Source: Bacteroidales bacterium M3 (lineage in GTDB: Bacteria > Bacteroidota > Bacteroidia > Bacteroidales > Muribaculaceae). Taken from it: a DNA stretch of 15,481 nucleotides. The stretch covers positions 1 to 15,481 of the forward strand of contig LUJN01000014.1 of NCBI GenBank assembly GCA_001689445.1, in the 5' to 3' direction. This document shows, one piece after another, positions 1 through 6,536 of the stretch. Numbering within the stretch: position 1 is the stretch's first letter; every line of letters starts with the position of its first letter. Under the pieces are notes generated by a model. The model saw only the letters and a list, made by a program, of their open reading frames with translations. It had not been told where the DNA came from and made no database searches. A program made the translations under genes and the position numbers.

Positions 1-746
1 TTGAAGAATTCGGAAGAAGCGCAGTCAAGACCGATGGTAACGTCCTTGCCGGGAACATAACCGGCGAGTTCGATAGCCTTAATGATGACGTTGAGAGCGT
101 CTTCAGTGCCGTCGAGAGTGGGAGCGAAACCACCTTCGTCACCTACTGCGGTGGAGAGGCCGCGGTCGTGGAGCACTTTCTTGAGGTTGTGGAACACCTC
201 GGTACCCATGCGGATGCCTTCCTTGAAGCAGCATGCGCCGATGGGACGAATCATGAACTCCTGGAATGCGATGGGGGCATCGGAGTGAGCGCCACCGTTG
301 ATGATGTTCATCATCGGGACGGGGAGGCAATATGAGTTGCAACCGCCGATGTACTTGTACAGGGGCAGGTCGAGATAGTCGGCAGCAGCCTTGGCAACGG
401 CGAGCGAAACACCGAGGATGGCGTTGGCGCCGAGGTTTGACTTGGTTTCAGTGCCGTCGAGGGCAATCATAGTCTCGTCGATGCGTATCTGGTCGAGAGC
501 GCTCATGCCGATGAGAGCCTTGGCGATGGGGCCATTGACATTCTCTACAGCCTTGGTGACGCCCTTGCCCATGTAGCGCGACTTGTCGCCGTCGCGAAGC
601 TCAAGAGCCTCGTTAACGCCGGTAGAAGCACCGGAGGGAACCGATGCACGGCCACGTGCGCCGGATTCGAGAATTACGTCTACCTCTACAGTGGGGTTAC
701 CTCTTGAGTCGAGGACCTCACGACCAATGATTTTTTCGATTTTCAT
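1..746 (-). CDS. eno: Enolase (phosphopyruvate hydratase), partial: C-terminal part lies beyond the left edge
   Basis: Enolase interconverts 2-phosphoglycerate and phosphoenolpyruvate in glycolysis; it is cytoplasmic and Mg-dependent. From the ATG at 744-746 I read 248 residues before the window ends. The start is MKIEKIIGREVLDSRGNPTV, the usual enolase N-terminus. The catalytic loop SGASTG lies at about residues 38-43. Conserved active-site segments follow: GGAHSD (His154), FQEFMI (Glu163), GDEGGFAP (Glu204) and GLDCASSEF (Asp241, a Mg ligand by family alignment). The remaining C-terminal barrel, roughly 180 residues, is outside the window. It has its own promoter (TATCTTTG at 814-821) and sits behind the rplQ terminator, so it is transcribed apart from the ribosomal cluster. 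There is no clear Shine-Dalgarno sequence. Family assignment is certain. Confidence 0.98.
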   Translation of the reverse strand, partial: MKIEKIIGREVLDSRGNPTVEVDVILESGARGRASVPSGASTGVNEALELRDGDKSRYMGKGVTKAVENVNGPIAKALIGMSALDQIRIDETMIALDGTETKSNLGANAILGVSLAVAKAAADYLDLPLYKYIGGCNSYCLPVPMMNIINGGAHSDAPIAFQEFMIRPIGACCFKEGIRMGTEVFHNLKKVLHDRGLSTAVGDEGGFAPTLDGTEDALNVIIKAIELAGYVPGKDVTIGLDCASSEFF

Positions 747-813
747 AATACTGTATTACTTAAAAACTTATTGTATGGTAATAATGTCACGACAGTGGAA
801 TAATTTCCATCGG

Positions 814-821
814 CAAAGATA
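814..821 (-). promoter_or_regulatory. Candidate eno promoter, -7 box TATCTTTG
   Basis: On the minus strand 814-821 reads TATCTTTG, an exact match to the Bacteroidota -7 consensus TAnnTTTG. It lies between the rplQ terminator (858-892) and eno, and predicts a leader of about 60 bases. I see no convincing -33 TTTG box at the usual distance; a run of T sits directly upstream instead. Its placement at the only spot where a promoter is needed supports it. Confidence 0.6.
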
Positions 822-857
822 CAAAAAAAAGACGTTGCCCGTGTGAATTTTATATAA

Positions 858-892
858 AAAAGGCCGCATTTGCAAATGAAATGCGACCTTTT
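858..892 (-). terminator. Intrinsic terminator ending the ribosomal cluster after rplQ
   Basis: On the minus strand the stem AAAAGGTCGCATTT pairs with AAATGCGGCCTTTT: 14 base pairs with one G-U wobble around a 7-base loop. The 3' arm continues as a T tract (six T in all). It starts 27 bases after the rplQ stop codon and precedes the eno promoter, so it marks the end of the alpha-operon transcript. The plus strand has no matching T tract, so it appears to act in one direction. Confidence 0.88.
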
Positions 893-919
893 GGGATGTT
901 TTTACAAATCCTGTCGAGA

Positions 920-1414
920 TTACTCGGCTGCGGGAGCTTCTGCAGCGGGAGTCTCGGCTGCGGGGGCAGCGGCCTCAGCGGCGGGAGCCGCGCTGCTCTT
1001 GCGCGAGCGGCGTGTGCGGCCCTGCTTCTTGGCGCCCTTCTCCTTGAGCATGTTCTCGTTGTAGTCGACAAGCTCGATGAAGCAAGTCTTGGCGTTGTCG
1101 CCGAGACGGTTGCCGGTCTTGAGGATGCGGGTATAGCCGCCGGGACGGTCGGCAATCTTCTGGGACACCTCGCGGAAAAGCTCGGTCACGGCCTCCTTGT
1201 TCTGGAGATAGCTGAACACGAGACGGCGGTTGGCCATCGAGTCGGCCTTGGCGCGGTTGATCAGCGGCTCGGCATAGATGCGGAGGGCCTTGGCCTTGGC
1301 GAGCGTGGTGAATATGCGCTTGCGCATAATCAACGCGATGGTCATGTTGGCAAGCAAAGCGTCGCGATGGGCTTTCTTGCGGCCAAGATGGTTGAATTTC
1401 TTATTATGTCTCAT
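920..1414 (-). CDS. rplQ: 50S ribosomal protein L17 with Ala/Pro/Glu-rich C-terminal tail
   Basis: L17 is a large-subunit protein placed near the exit side of the 50S particle. The 164-residue product starts MRHNKKFNHLGRKKAHRDAL, a diagnostic L17 N-terminus, and its core runs to about residue 125 (PGGYTRILKTGNRLGDNA at 91-108). After it come a basic stretch (about 126-140, rich in Lys and Arg) and a tail of about 24 residues made almost only of Ala, Pro and Glu with repeated PAAE. Enterobacterial L17 is about 127 residues and lacks this tail; tails of this kind are common in Bacteroidota. It is the last gene of the alpha part, six bases after rpoA, and is followed by a terminator. Confidence 0.97.
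   Translation of the reverse strand: MRHNKKFNHLGRKKAHRDALLANMTIALIMRKRIFTTLAKAKALRIYAEPLINRAKADSMANRRLVFSYLQNKEAVTELFREVSQKIADRPGGYTRILKTGNRLGDNAKTCFIELVDYNENMLKEKGAKKQGRTRRSRKSSAAPAAEAAAPAAETPAAEAPAAE
923..994 (-). repeat. Low-complexity repeat encoding the PAAE tail of L17
   Basis: This GC-rich stretch encodes residues 141-164 of L17 and consists of imperfect copies of a short unit encoding PAAE or close variants. Such repeats can change length by slippage, so the tail length may differ between close strains. The unit is in frame throughout and the stop codon follows directly, so the gene is intact. Confidence 0.7.
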
Positions 1415-1420
1415 CGTTTA

Positions 1421-2413
1421 TTACTCTTTATCTAATTTATACTTTGAAATATCCATTCCGAAAGAGAGGTTGAGGTTGGCAAGCAGCTCGTCAAGCTCGG
1501 TGAGCGACTTCTTGCCAAAGTTACGGAACTTCAGGAGGTCGGTCTTGTTGAACACTACCAATTCACCCAAGGTTTCCACCTCGGCGCTCTTCAGGCAGTT
1601 GAGGGCGCGCACCGAGAGATCCATGTCGACGAGCTTGGACTTGAGCAGCTGTCGCATGTGGAGCACCTCTTCATCAAACTCCTCGTTACCGTCGGTCTCG
1701 GTGGTCTCAAGGGTAATCTTCTCGTCGGAGAAGAGCATGAAGTGGTGTATAAGAATCTTGGCGGCTTCCTTCAAGGCATCCTTCGGGAGGATAGAGCCAT
1801 TGGTGGTAATCTCAAGTGTAAGTTTCTCGTAGTCGGTCTTCTGCTCCACGCGGAAAGGCTCGACGGTGTACTTCACATTCTTGATGGGGGTGTAGATGGA
1901 GTCAATGGCGATGGTGTTGATGTCGTCATTGGGGGTCTCGTTCTCCTCTGCGGGAACCCATCCACGACCCTTGTTGATAGTGAGGTCAATCTGGAAACTT
2001 GCGCTCGGATCCAAATGACAGATGACAAGCTCGGGGTTGAGCACCTCAAATCCCGTGAGTACCTTGCCTATGTCACCGGCTTTGAAAACATCCTGTCCTG
2101 ACACGGTGATTGTAGCCTTCTCAAACTCGGTATCCTCGACAATCTGCTTGAGGTCAACCTTCTTGAGGTTGAGGATGATGTTGGTCACATCTTCCTTGAC
2201 GCCGGGGATAGTGTCAAATTCGTGTTTTACGCCATCAATGCGGATAGATGAGATGGCAAAACCCTCCAGGGAGGAGAGCAGTATGCGACGGAGCGCATTG
2301 CCCACGGTGATGCCATATCCGGGCTCCAATGGCTTGAACTCAAATTTGCCGAAGAAGTTGTCGGCTTCCAACATGAGGACCTTGTCAGGTTTCTGAAATG
2401 CTAATATAGCCAT
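1421..2413 (-). CDS. rpoA: DNA-directed RNA polymerase subunit alpha
   Basis: The alpha subunit dimerises to nucleate RNA polymerase assembly, and its C-terminal domain contacts UP elements and activators. The 330-residue product begins MAILAFQKPDKVLMLEAD, typical of Bacteroidales. The N-terminal dimerisation/assembly domain spans about residues 1-235 and holds the hallmark GYGITVGNALRRILLSSLEG. An acidic linker (about 240-255, TETDGNEEFDEE) leads to the C-terminal domain with helix-hairpin-helix: SVRALNCLK, whose Arg269 aligns with E. coli Arg265 used for DNA contact, then NFGKKSLTELDELL. It lies 20 bases after rpsD and 6 before rplQ, the standard alpha-operon position. Full length; no anomaly. 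Confidence 0.99.
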   Translation of the reverse strand: MAILAFQKPDKVLMLEADNFFGKFEFKPLEPGYGITVGNALRRILLSSLEGFAISSIRIDGVKHEFDTIPGVKEDVTNIILNLKKVDLKQIVEDTEFEKATITVSGQDVFKAGDIGKVLTGFEVLNPELVICHLDPSASFQIDLTINKGRGWVPAEENETPNDDINTIAIDSIYTPIKNVKYTVEPFRVEQKTDYEKLTLEITTNGSILPKDALKEAAKILIHHFMLFSDEKITLETTETDGNEEFDEEVLHMRQLLKSKLVDMDLSVRALNCLKSAEVETLGELVVFNKTDLLKFRNFGKKSLTELDELLANLNLSFGMDISKYKLDKE

Positions 2414-2433
2414 GGATCTGTAGATTAAATTTA

Positions 2434-3039
2434 TTACTTAGAATACAACTCGACGATAAGCTGTTCCTTGATGTTCTCGGGGATATCCTCGCGTGCGGGA
2501 ACATGGAGCAACTTGCCTGCCTTGAGGGACTCGTCCCATTCCAGCCAGGGATATTTGCTGTGGTTGAATCCTGCGAGAGCATCGGCGATGACCTCAAGCG
2601 ACTTGGACTTCTCGCGCACACCCACTACATCGCCGGGCTTTACCTGGTAGGAGGCCACGTTTACGACCTGGCCGTTGACGGTGATGTGGCGATGGAGCAC
2701 GAGCTGGCGCGCAGCGGCACGCGTGGGGGCTATGCCAAGACGATAAACGATGTTGTCGAGACGGGACTCGAGGAGCTGCAGGAGCACCTCACCCTTGATA
2801 CCCTTGGTGCTGGAAGCCTTAGCAAACAGGTTGCGGAACTGCTTCTCGAGCACACCGTAGGTATACTTGGCTTTCTGCTTCTCGCGGAGCTGGATGCCAT
2901 ACTCGGATGTCTTGCGGCGCTTGTTGGCACCGTGCTGGCCCGGGGGATAGTTTTTCTTGGAGAGAACCTTGTCTTCTCCGAAAATGGGTTCGCCAAACTT
3001 GCGGGCGATTTTGGTTTTCGGTCCGGTATATCTTGCCAT
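2434..3039 (-). CDS. rpsD: 30S ribosomal protein S4
   Basis: S4 is a primary 16S rRNA binder that nucleates the 30S body and, in several bacteria, represses its own operon. I start at the ATG at 3037-3039, giving 201 residues beginning MARYTGPKTK, the usual start; the frame is open upstream to a GTG at 3081, but that adds 14 residues unlike S4. The S4 RNA-binding domain spans about residues 91-155 (ESRLDNIVYRLGIAPTRAAA then HITVNG). The N-terminal zinc-ligand cysteines of some S4 proteins are absent. Upstream is a 171-base spacer, by far the longest inside the cluster, which may carry a control element. Confidence 0.98.
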   Translation of the reverse strand: MARYTGPKTKIARKFGEPIFGEDKVLSKKNYPPGQHGANKRRKTSEYGIQLREKQKAKYTYGVLEKQFRNLFAKASSTKGIKGEVLLQLLESRLDNIVYRLGIAPTRAAARQLVLHRHITVNGQVVNVASYQVKPGDVVGVREKSKSLEVIADALAGFNHSKYPWLEWDESLKAGKLLHVPAREDIPENIKEQLIVELYSK

Positions 3040-3210
3040 TTTTAGTTTCAGATTTTTATTGGTGGGGGACGGCCATGTCACCGTAGTGCAGCCGCGACCA
3101 CAGAGAGGTGAAGGTCATGATGTGTGGTCTATTCACGTTAAGCGCCAGACGCGCCCCGCCATGTTAAATAGAAATGAGTGTTGTCTCAGTGTCGTTATAA
3201 CAAGAGTGGA
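3040..3210 (-). promoter_or_regulatory. 171-base leader between rpsK and rpsD, candidate S4-related control region
   Basis: This spacer is at least twice as long as any other inside the cluster. It is not simply AT-rich filler. On the minus strand it contains a perfect 7-bp stem, GACCACA with TGTGGTC (3123-3129 with 3096-3102, 20-base loop). It also has a short GCGC/GCGC hairpin (3142-3154) and a possible bulged stem of GGTGAC with GTC and ACC (3061-3082), about 20 bases before the rpsD start. No exact TAnnTTTG box occurs in it. Two short open frames are present, nine codons at 3133-3162 and twenty codons at 3056-3118, neither with a clear ribosome-binding site. S4 autoregulation of the alpha operon is known in E. 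coli and B. subtilis; that this leader does the same is inference. Confidence 0.4.
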
Positions 3211-3600
3211 TTATACACGTCTTCTCTTGGGAGGACGGCAGCCGTTGTGGGGCAGCGGAGTGACGTCGATAATCTCTGTCACCTCGATACCTGCACCATG
3301 CACGGTGCGGATAGCGGACTCACGTCCGTTGCCGGGACCCTTGACATAGGCCTTCACCTTGCGGAGGCCGAGGTCATAGGCGACCTTTGCACAGTCCTGC
3401 GCTGCCATCTGGGCGGCGTAGGGGGTGTTCTTCTTGGAGCCACGGAAGCCCATCTTGCCGGCGCTTGACCACGAGATCACCTGACCTTCGGAATTGGCTA
3501 AGCACACGATAATGTTGTTGAAAGAGGAGTGTACGTGAAGCTGGCCGGCGGCATCAACCTTGACGTTTCTCTTCTTAGCTGCGACTGTCTTTTTTGCCAT
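3211..3600 (-). CDS. rpsK: 30S ribosomal protein S11
   Basis: S11 sits on the 30S platform and helps shape the mRNA exit/Shine-Dalgarno region with S7 and S18. The 129-residue product matches the family along its length: a basic N-terminal tail (MAKKTVAAKKRNVKVDAAG), HVHSSFNNIIV, SWSSAGKMGFRGSKKNTPYAAQ, then the signature GPGNGRESAIRTVHGAGIEV and the basic C-terminal end HNGCRPPKRRRV. It lies 9 bases after rpsM. The next gene, rpsD, follows only after 171 bases, a break in the otherwise tight packing. Confidence 0.99.
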   Translation of the reverse strand: MAKKTVAAKKRNVKVDAAGQLHVHSSFNNIIVCLANSEGQVISWSSAGKMGFRGSKKNTPYAAQMAAQDCAKVAYDLGLRKVKAYVKGPGNGRESAIRTVHGAGIEVTEIIDVTPLPHNGCRPPKRRRV

Positions 3601-3609
3601 ACTAAATTA

Positions 3610-3990
3610 TTATTTTGTAGCTTTCTTCTTGTTAGCGACTGTTTTCTTGCGTCCCTTGCGTGTGCGGGCGTTGTTCTTTGTGCTCTGGCCGCGCACGGGG
3701 AGACCGTTACGGTGACGGATGCCACGGTAGCAGCCTATATCCATCAGACGCTTGATGTTGAGCTGGATCTCGCTGCGGAGGTCACCCTCCACCTTGTATT
3801 CTGCGCCGATTACCTCACGCACGGCGGCTGCCTGGGCGTCGGTCCAGTCCTGTACTTTGATGTTCTTGTCAACACCGGCCTTCTCAAGGATAGAGTTGGC
3901 GGCGCTCCGGCCGATGCCGAAGATATAAGTCAAGGCGATTTCACCTCTCTTATTCTGGGGGAGGTCAACTCCCACGATTCTTACTGCCAT
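3610..3990 (-). CDS. rpsM: 30S ribosomal protein S13
   Basis: S13 lies in the 30S head, contacts the P-site tRNA through its C-terminal tail and forms a bridge to the 50S subunit. The 126-residue product begins MAVRIVGVDLPQNKRGEIAL. It carries the helix-turn-helix-like core with YIFGIGRSAANSIL, the segment GCYRGIRHRNGLPVRGQSTK, and a strongly basic tail (NARTRKGRKKTVANKKKATK). It is the first gene of the alpha part. The 36-base spacer from rpmJ contains two exact TAnnTTTG boxes, so transcription may partly restart here. Confidence 0.99.
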   Translation of the reverse strand: MAVRIVGVDLPQNKRGEIALTYIFGIGRSAANSILEKAGVDKNIKVQDWTDAQAAAVREVIGAEYKVEGDLRSEIQLNIKRLMDIGCYRGIRHRNGLPVRGQSTKNNARTRKGRKKTVANKKKATK

Positions 3991-4012
3991 ATCTTATTGA
4001 CTAATTTTTGTG

Positions 4013-4029
4013 CAAAGTTAACAAAATTA
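4013..4029 (-). promoter_or_regulatory. Tandem TAnnTTTG boxes ahead of rpsM (candidate internal promoter)
   Basis: On the minus strand this stretch reads TAATTTTGTTAACTTTG, two overlap-free exact matches to the Bacteroidota -7 box TAnnTTTG, nine bases apart; the first begins with the rpmJ stop codon. A start from the second box would give a leader of roughly 15 bases before the rpsM ATG at 3990. No clear -33 TTTG box lies at the expected distance. The same motif also occurs by chance inside rpoA (1516-1523), so the call rests mainly on its position at the spc/alpha boundary. Confidence 0.35.
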
Positions 4030-4143
4030 TCCTTGACGTTGTTTATACTTGGGGTTTTTCTTGTTGATTACGTAAAGGCGACCCTTGCGGCGTACAATCT
4101 TGCTGTCCGGGGTGCGCTTCTTGACTGAGGCTCTTACTTTCAT
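4027..4143 (-). CDS. rpmJ: 50S ribosomal protein L36, zinc-free form
   Basis: L36 is the smallest 50S protein, bound at the base of the L7/L12 stalk region. The frame from ATG 4141-4143 to TAA 4027-4029 encodes 38 residues beginning MKVRASVKKRTPDSKIVRR and ending KYKQRQG, a clear L36. The four zinc ligands of the C+ form are replaced: Thr11, Ser14, Asn27 and Tyr33 stand where Cys, Cys, Cys and His would be. This is therefore a zinc-independent (C-) L36. It sits 15 bases after infA and 36 before rpsM, the normal position in this phylum. Confidence 0.97.
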   Translation of the reverse strand: MKVRASVKKRTPDSKIVRRKGRLYVINKKNPKYKQRQG

Positions 4144-4158
4144 ATCTTTTGCTTTTTA

Positions 4159-4377
4159 TTATTTGTATCGGAATGCAATTCTGCCTTTGGACAAGTCATA
4201 GGGGGACATCTCCACTCTCACCTTGTCGCCGGGCAGTATCTTGATGTAGTGCATACGCATCTTGCCCGAGATGTGGGCGGTAATCTCGTGTCCGTTTTCA
4301 AGCTCGACGCGGAACATCGCGTTTGACAATGCCTCGACTATCGTGCCGTCTTGTTCTATTGCAGTCTGTTTTGCCAT
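4159..4377 (-). CDS. infA: Translation initiation factor IF-1
   Basis: IF-1 occupies the 30S A site during initiation and supports IF-2 and IF-3. The 72-residue product is a single S1-like OB fold: MAKQTAIEQDGTIVEALSN, MFRVELENGHEITAHISGKMR, then ILPGDKVRVEMSPYDLSKGRI and the C-terminal FRYK. Length equals the usual 72 residues. It lies 9 bases after map and 15 before rpmJ, the standard map-infA-rpmJ order of Bacteroidota. Confidence 0.99.
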   Translation of the reverse strand: MAKQTAIEQDGTIVEALSNAMFRVELENGHEITAHISGKMRMHYIKILPGDKVRVEMSPYDLSKGRIAFRYK

Positions 4378-4386
4378 ATGTTAATA

Positions 4387-5172
4387 TTAAATGAATTTTT
4401 CTCCGAGGGCTTCCTCGATATAATCGAATGTCGTGAGTATCTCCGTCTCCGAGTCCACTATTGCCACGGTGTGCTCATAGTGGGCCGAGGGCTTGCGGTC
4501 GCGTGTGCGGCACTGCCAGCCGTCATTGCCGATGACAATGTTGCGGCTGCCGAGATTGATCATCGGCTCGATGGCGATGCACATGCCGTTCTTGATGACG
4601 GGACCCGTGCCACGGCGCCCGTAGTTGGGCACCTCGGGGTCTTCGTGCATGCTCTTGCCGATGCCATGTCCGCACATCTCGCGCACAACGCTGTAGCCGC
4701 GCTTCTCGCAGTAGGTCTGCACGGCATTGGCGATGTCACCGATGCGGTTTCCCTCGCGGCAGGCGGCGATGCCCTTGTAGAGCGACTCCTTGGTGGTCTT
4801 GCAAAGCTCCATCACCTTGGGGTCAATCTCGCCGACGGGGAACGTGTAGCATGAGTCGCCGTTGTAGCCGTTAAGCTCGACCACGCAGTCAAGCCCCACG
4901 ATATCCCCTTCGCGGAGGGAGTAGTTGGAGGGGAACCCGTGGACGACGGTCTCGTTGACCTCTATGCAGAGGGTGCCGGGAAATCCGCCGTATCCGAGAC
5001 AGGCCGGACGACCGCCGTTGTCGCGGATAAACTCGCGGGCAACGGTATCGAGTTTAAGGGTCGTCACACCCGGAGCCACCCACTTGGCGACCTCGCCAAG
5101 TGTGCGGCTCACGAGAGTGCACGCTTCCCTCATTTTAGCTATTTCCTCAGGTGTCTTGAGAAAAATTTTCAT
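4387..5172 (-). CDS. map: Methionine aminopeptidase, type I
   Basis: This cytoplasmic metalloprotease removes the initiator methionine from nascent proteins after deformylation. The 261-residue product has the pita-bread fold motifs and every catalytic residue I expect: His78 (VVHGFP), metal ligands Asp95 (GLDCVVELNG) and Asp106 (NGDSCY), His169 (CGHGIG), Glu202 (AIEPMI) and Glu233 (HYEHTV). There is no N-terminal zinc-finger extension, so it is the short type Ia form. It follows secY by 12 bases and precedes infA by 9. Its place beside secY and translation genes fits co-translational N-terminal processing. Confidence 0.98.
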   Translation of the reverse strand: MKIFLKTPEEIAKMREACTLVSRTLGEVAKWVAPGVTTLKLDTVAREFIRDNGGRPACLGYGGFPGTLCIEVNETVVHGFPSNYSLREGDIVGLDCVVELNGYNGDSCYTFPVGEIDPKVMELCKTTKESLYKGIAACREGNRIGDIANAVQTYCEKRGYSVVREMCGHGIGKSMHEDPEVPNYGRRGTGPVIKNGMCIAIEPMINLGSRNIVIGNDGWQCRTRDRKPSAHYEHTVAIVDSETEILTTFDYIEEALGEKFI

Positions 5173-5184
5173 TAACGTAAATGC

Positions 5185-6531
5185 TTAATATGCGCTGCCG
5201 GTCGTGCGGCCCTTGATTTTACCATCCTTCATGAGTCCATCGTAGTGGTGCATCATCAGGTGGCTCTCCACCTGGGTGAGCGTGTCAAGGACTACGCCGA
5301 CGATGATGAGCAGGGAGGTTCCGCCAAAGAACTGGGCGAAATTCTGGCTCACACCGAACAGGCGGGCAAAGGCGGGCATGATGGCCACAATGCCGAGGAA
5401 GATGGAGCCCGGGAGCGTGATGCGCGACATGATGGTGTCGAGATACTCGGCAGTCTTCTTGCCGGGCTTGACACCGGGGATAAACCCGTTGTTGCGCTTC
5501 ATGTCGTCGGCCATCTGTGTGGGACGCACGGTGATTGCGGTGTAGAAATAAGTGAACGCCACAATCATCACGAAGTATACGAGATTGTACCAGAAGCCGT
5601 TGATGTCGGAGAAGGCGGCGAAGAAGCCGTTGGCGTTCTCGCGTGCGCCGAATCCGGCAAGCGTGATGGGGATAAACATAATCGCCTGGGCGAAGATGAT
5701 AGGCATCACACCGGCGGCATTGACCTTCAGGGGGATGTACTGGCGGGCACCGCCATACTGCTTGTTGCCCACGATGCGCTTGGCATACTGCACAGGCACC
5801 TTGCGTGTGCCCTGGACGAGCAGCACGGCGCCGGCGATGACGGCAAGCAGGATGATCACCTCGACGAGGAACATCACCAGACCGCCCTGCGAGCCGCTGG
5901 CTCCCGGGAGACGGCTTGTGAACTCATAGAGGAACGCGCCGGGGAAACGGGCGATGATACCCACAAGGATTATGAAGGAGATACCGTTGCCGATACCGCG
6001 GTCAGTGATGCGCTCGCCGAGCCACATGATGAACATGGAGCCTGCGGCAAGTATCACCGTGAGGTAGGCGATAGTCCAGAATCCCATGGCCGACTGTCCG
6101 CCGGCGGCAGTGACCTGCATCTGGAGGTTGACCAGATAGGCGGGGCCCTGGAGCAGCAGGATGAGGACAGTCAGATAGCGAGTGTACTGGTTGAGTTTCT
6201 GCCGTCCGCTCTCGCCCTCGCGTTGCATCTTCTGGAACGAGGGGAGCACCATGCCGAGCAGCTGTATCACGATTGACGCAGTGATGTAGGGCATGATACC
6301 CAGGGCGAATATAGAGGCCTGGGAGAAAGCACCACCTGAGAACATGTCGAGCAGCTGCATGAGGCCTCCGGAGGTGAAGTTCTCAAGAGCTTTCAGGTTA
6401 TTGGGATCGATGCCTGGAAGCACGACGTAACACCCAAACCGGTACACGAGTACCAGCAGGAGTGTTACGAGGATGCGCTTGCGCAGTTCTTCGATTTTCC
6501 AAATATTTTTGGTGGTTTGGATAAATCTCAT
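5185..6531 (-). CDS. secY: Preprotein translocase subunit SecY
   Basis: SecY is the channel of the SecYEG translocon in the inner membrane; it passes unfolded proteins pushed by SecA or the ribosome. The 448-residue product shows about ten hydrophobic segments. They include TM1 (about 21-40), the segment LGIMPYITASIVIQLL around 77-92, the conserved cytoplasmic loop with QGTRKVPVQYAKR that contacts ribosome and SecA, IPLKVNAAGVMPIIFAQ, and the TM10 segment GGTSLLIIVGVVLDT. It begins MRFIQTTKNIWKIEELRKRI, a normal cytoplasmic N-terminus. It is 5 bases after rplO and 12 before map. No adk gene follows it, unlike the Firmicutes arrangement. Confidence 0.99.
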   Translation of the reverse strand: MRFIQTTKNIWKIEELRKRILVTLLLVLVYRFGCYVVLPGIDPNNLKALENFTSGGLMQLLDMFSGGAFSQASIFALGIMPYITASIVIQLLGMVLPSFQKMQREGESGRQKLNQYTRYLTVLILLLQGPAYLVNLQMQVTAAGGQSAMGFWTIAYLTVILAAGSMFIMWLGERITDRGIGNGISFIILVGIIARFPGAFLYEFTSRLPGASGSQGGLVMFLVEVIILLAVIAGAVLLVQGTRKVPVQYAKRIVGNKQYGGARQYIPLKVNAAGVMPIIFAQAIMFIPITLAGFGARENANGFFAAFSDINGFWYNLVYFVMIVAFTYFYTAITVRPTQMADDMKRNNGFIPGVKPGKKTAEYLDTIMSRITLPGSIFLGIVAIMPAFARLFGVSQNFAQFFGGTSLLIIVGVVLDTLTQVESHLMMHHYDGLMKDGKIKGRTTGSAY

Positions 6532-6536
6532 CAGTG

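Noticed and set aside
881..1435. Plus-strand open frames opposite rplQ
   Set aside because: They mirror the GC-rich rplQ codons in another frame; rplQ is an unmistakable family member.
1516..1523. TAACTTTG on the minus strand inside rpoA as a promoter for rplQ
   Set aside because: It lies in conserved coding sequence, lacks a -33 box, and shows that TAnnTTTG turns up by chance at this window size.
3037..3081. N-terminally extended rpsD starting at GTG 3079-3081
   Set aside because: The extra 14 residues do not resemble S4, whose N-terminus is MARYTGPK at the ATG 3037-3039; I used the shorter form.
3194..3201. Palindrome GTTATAAC just after rpsK as an operator or terminator
   Set aside because: Eight bases with no loop or T tract; too short to support a call.
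5245..6276. Long plus-strand open frame of 343 codons opposite secY
   Set aside because: Its product is rich in His, Asp and Glu in a way typical of the complement of a membrane-protein gene, it resembles no family I know, and it lies wholly within secY.
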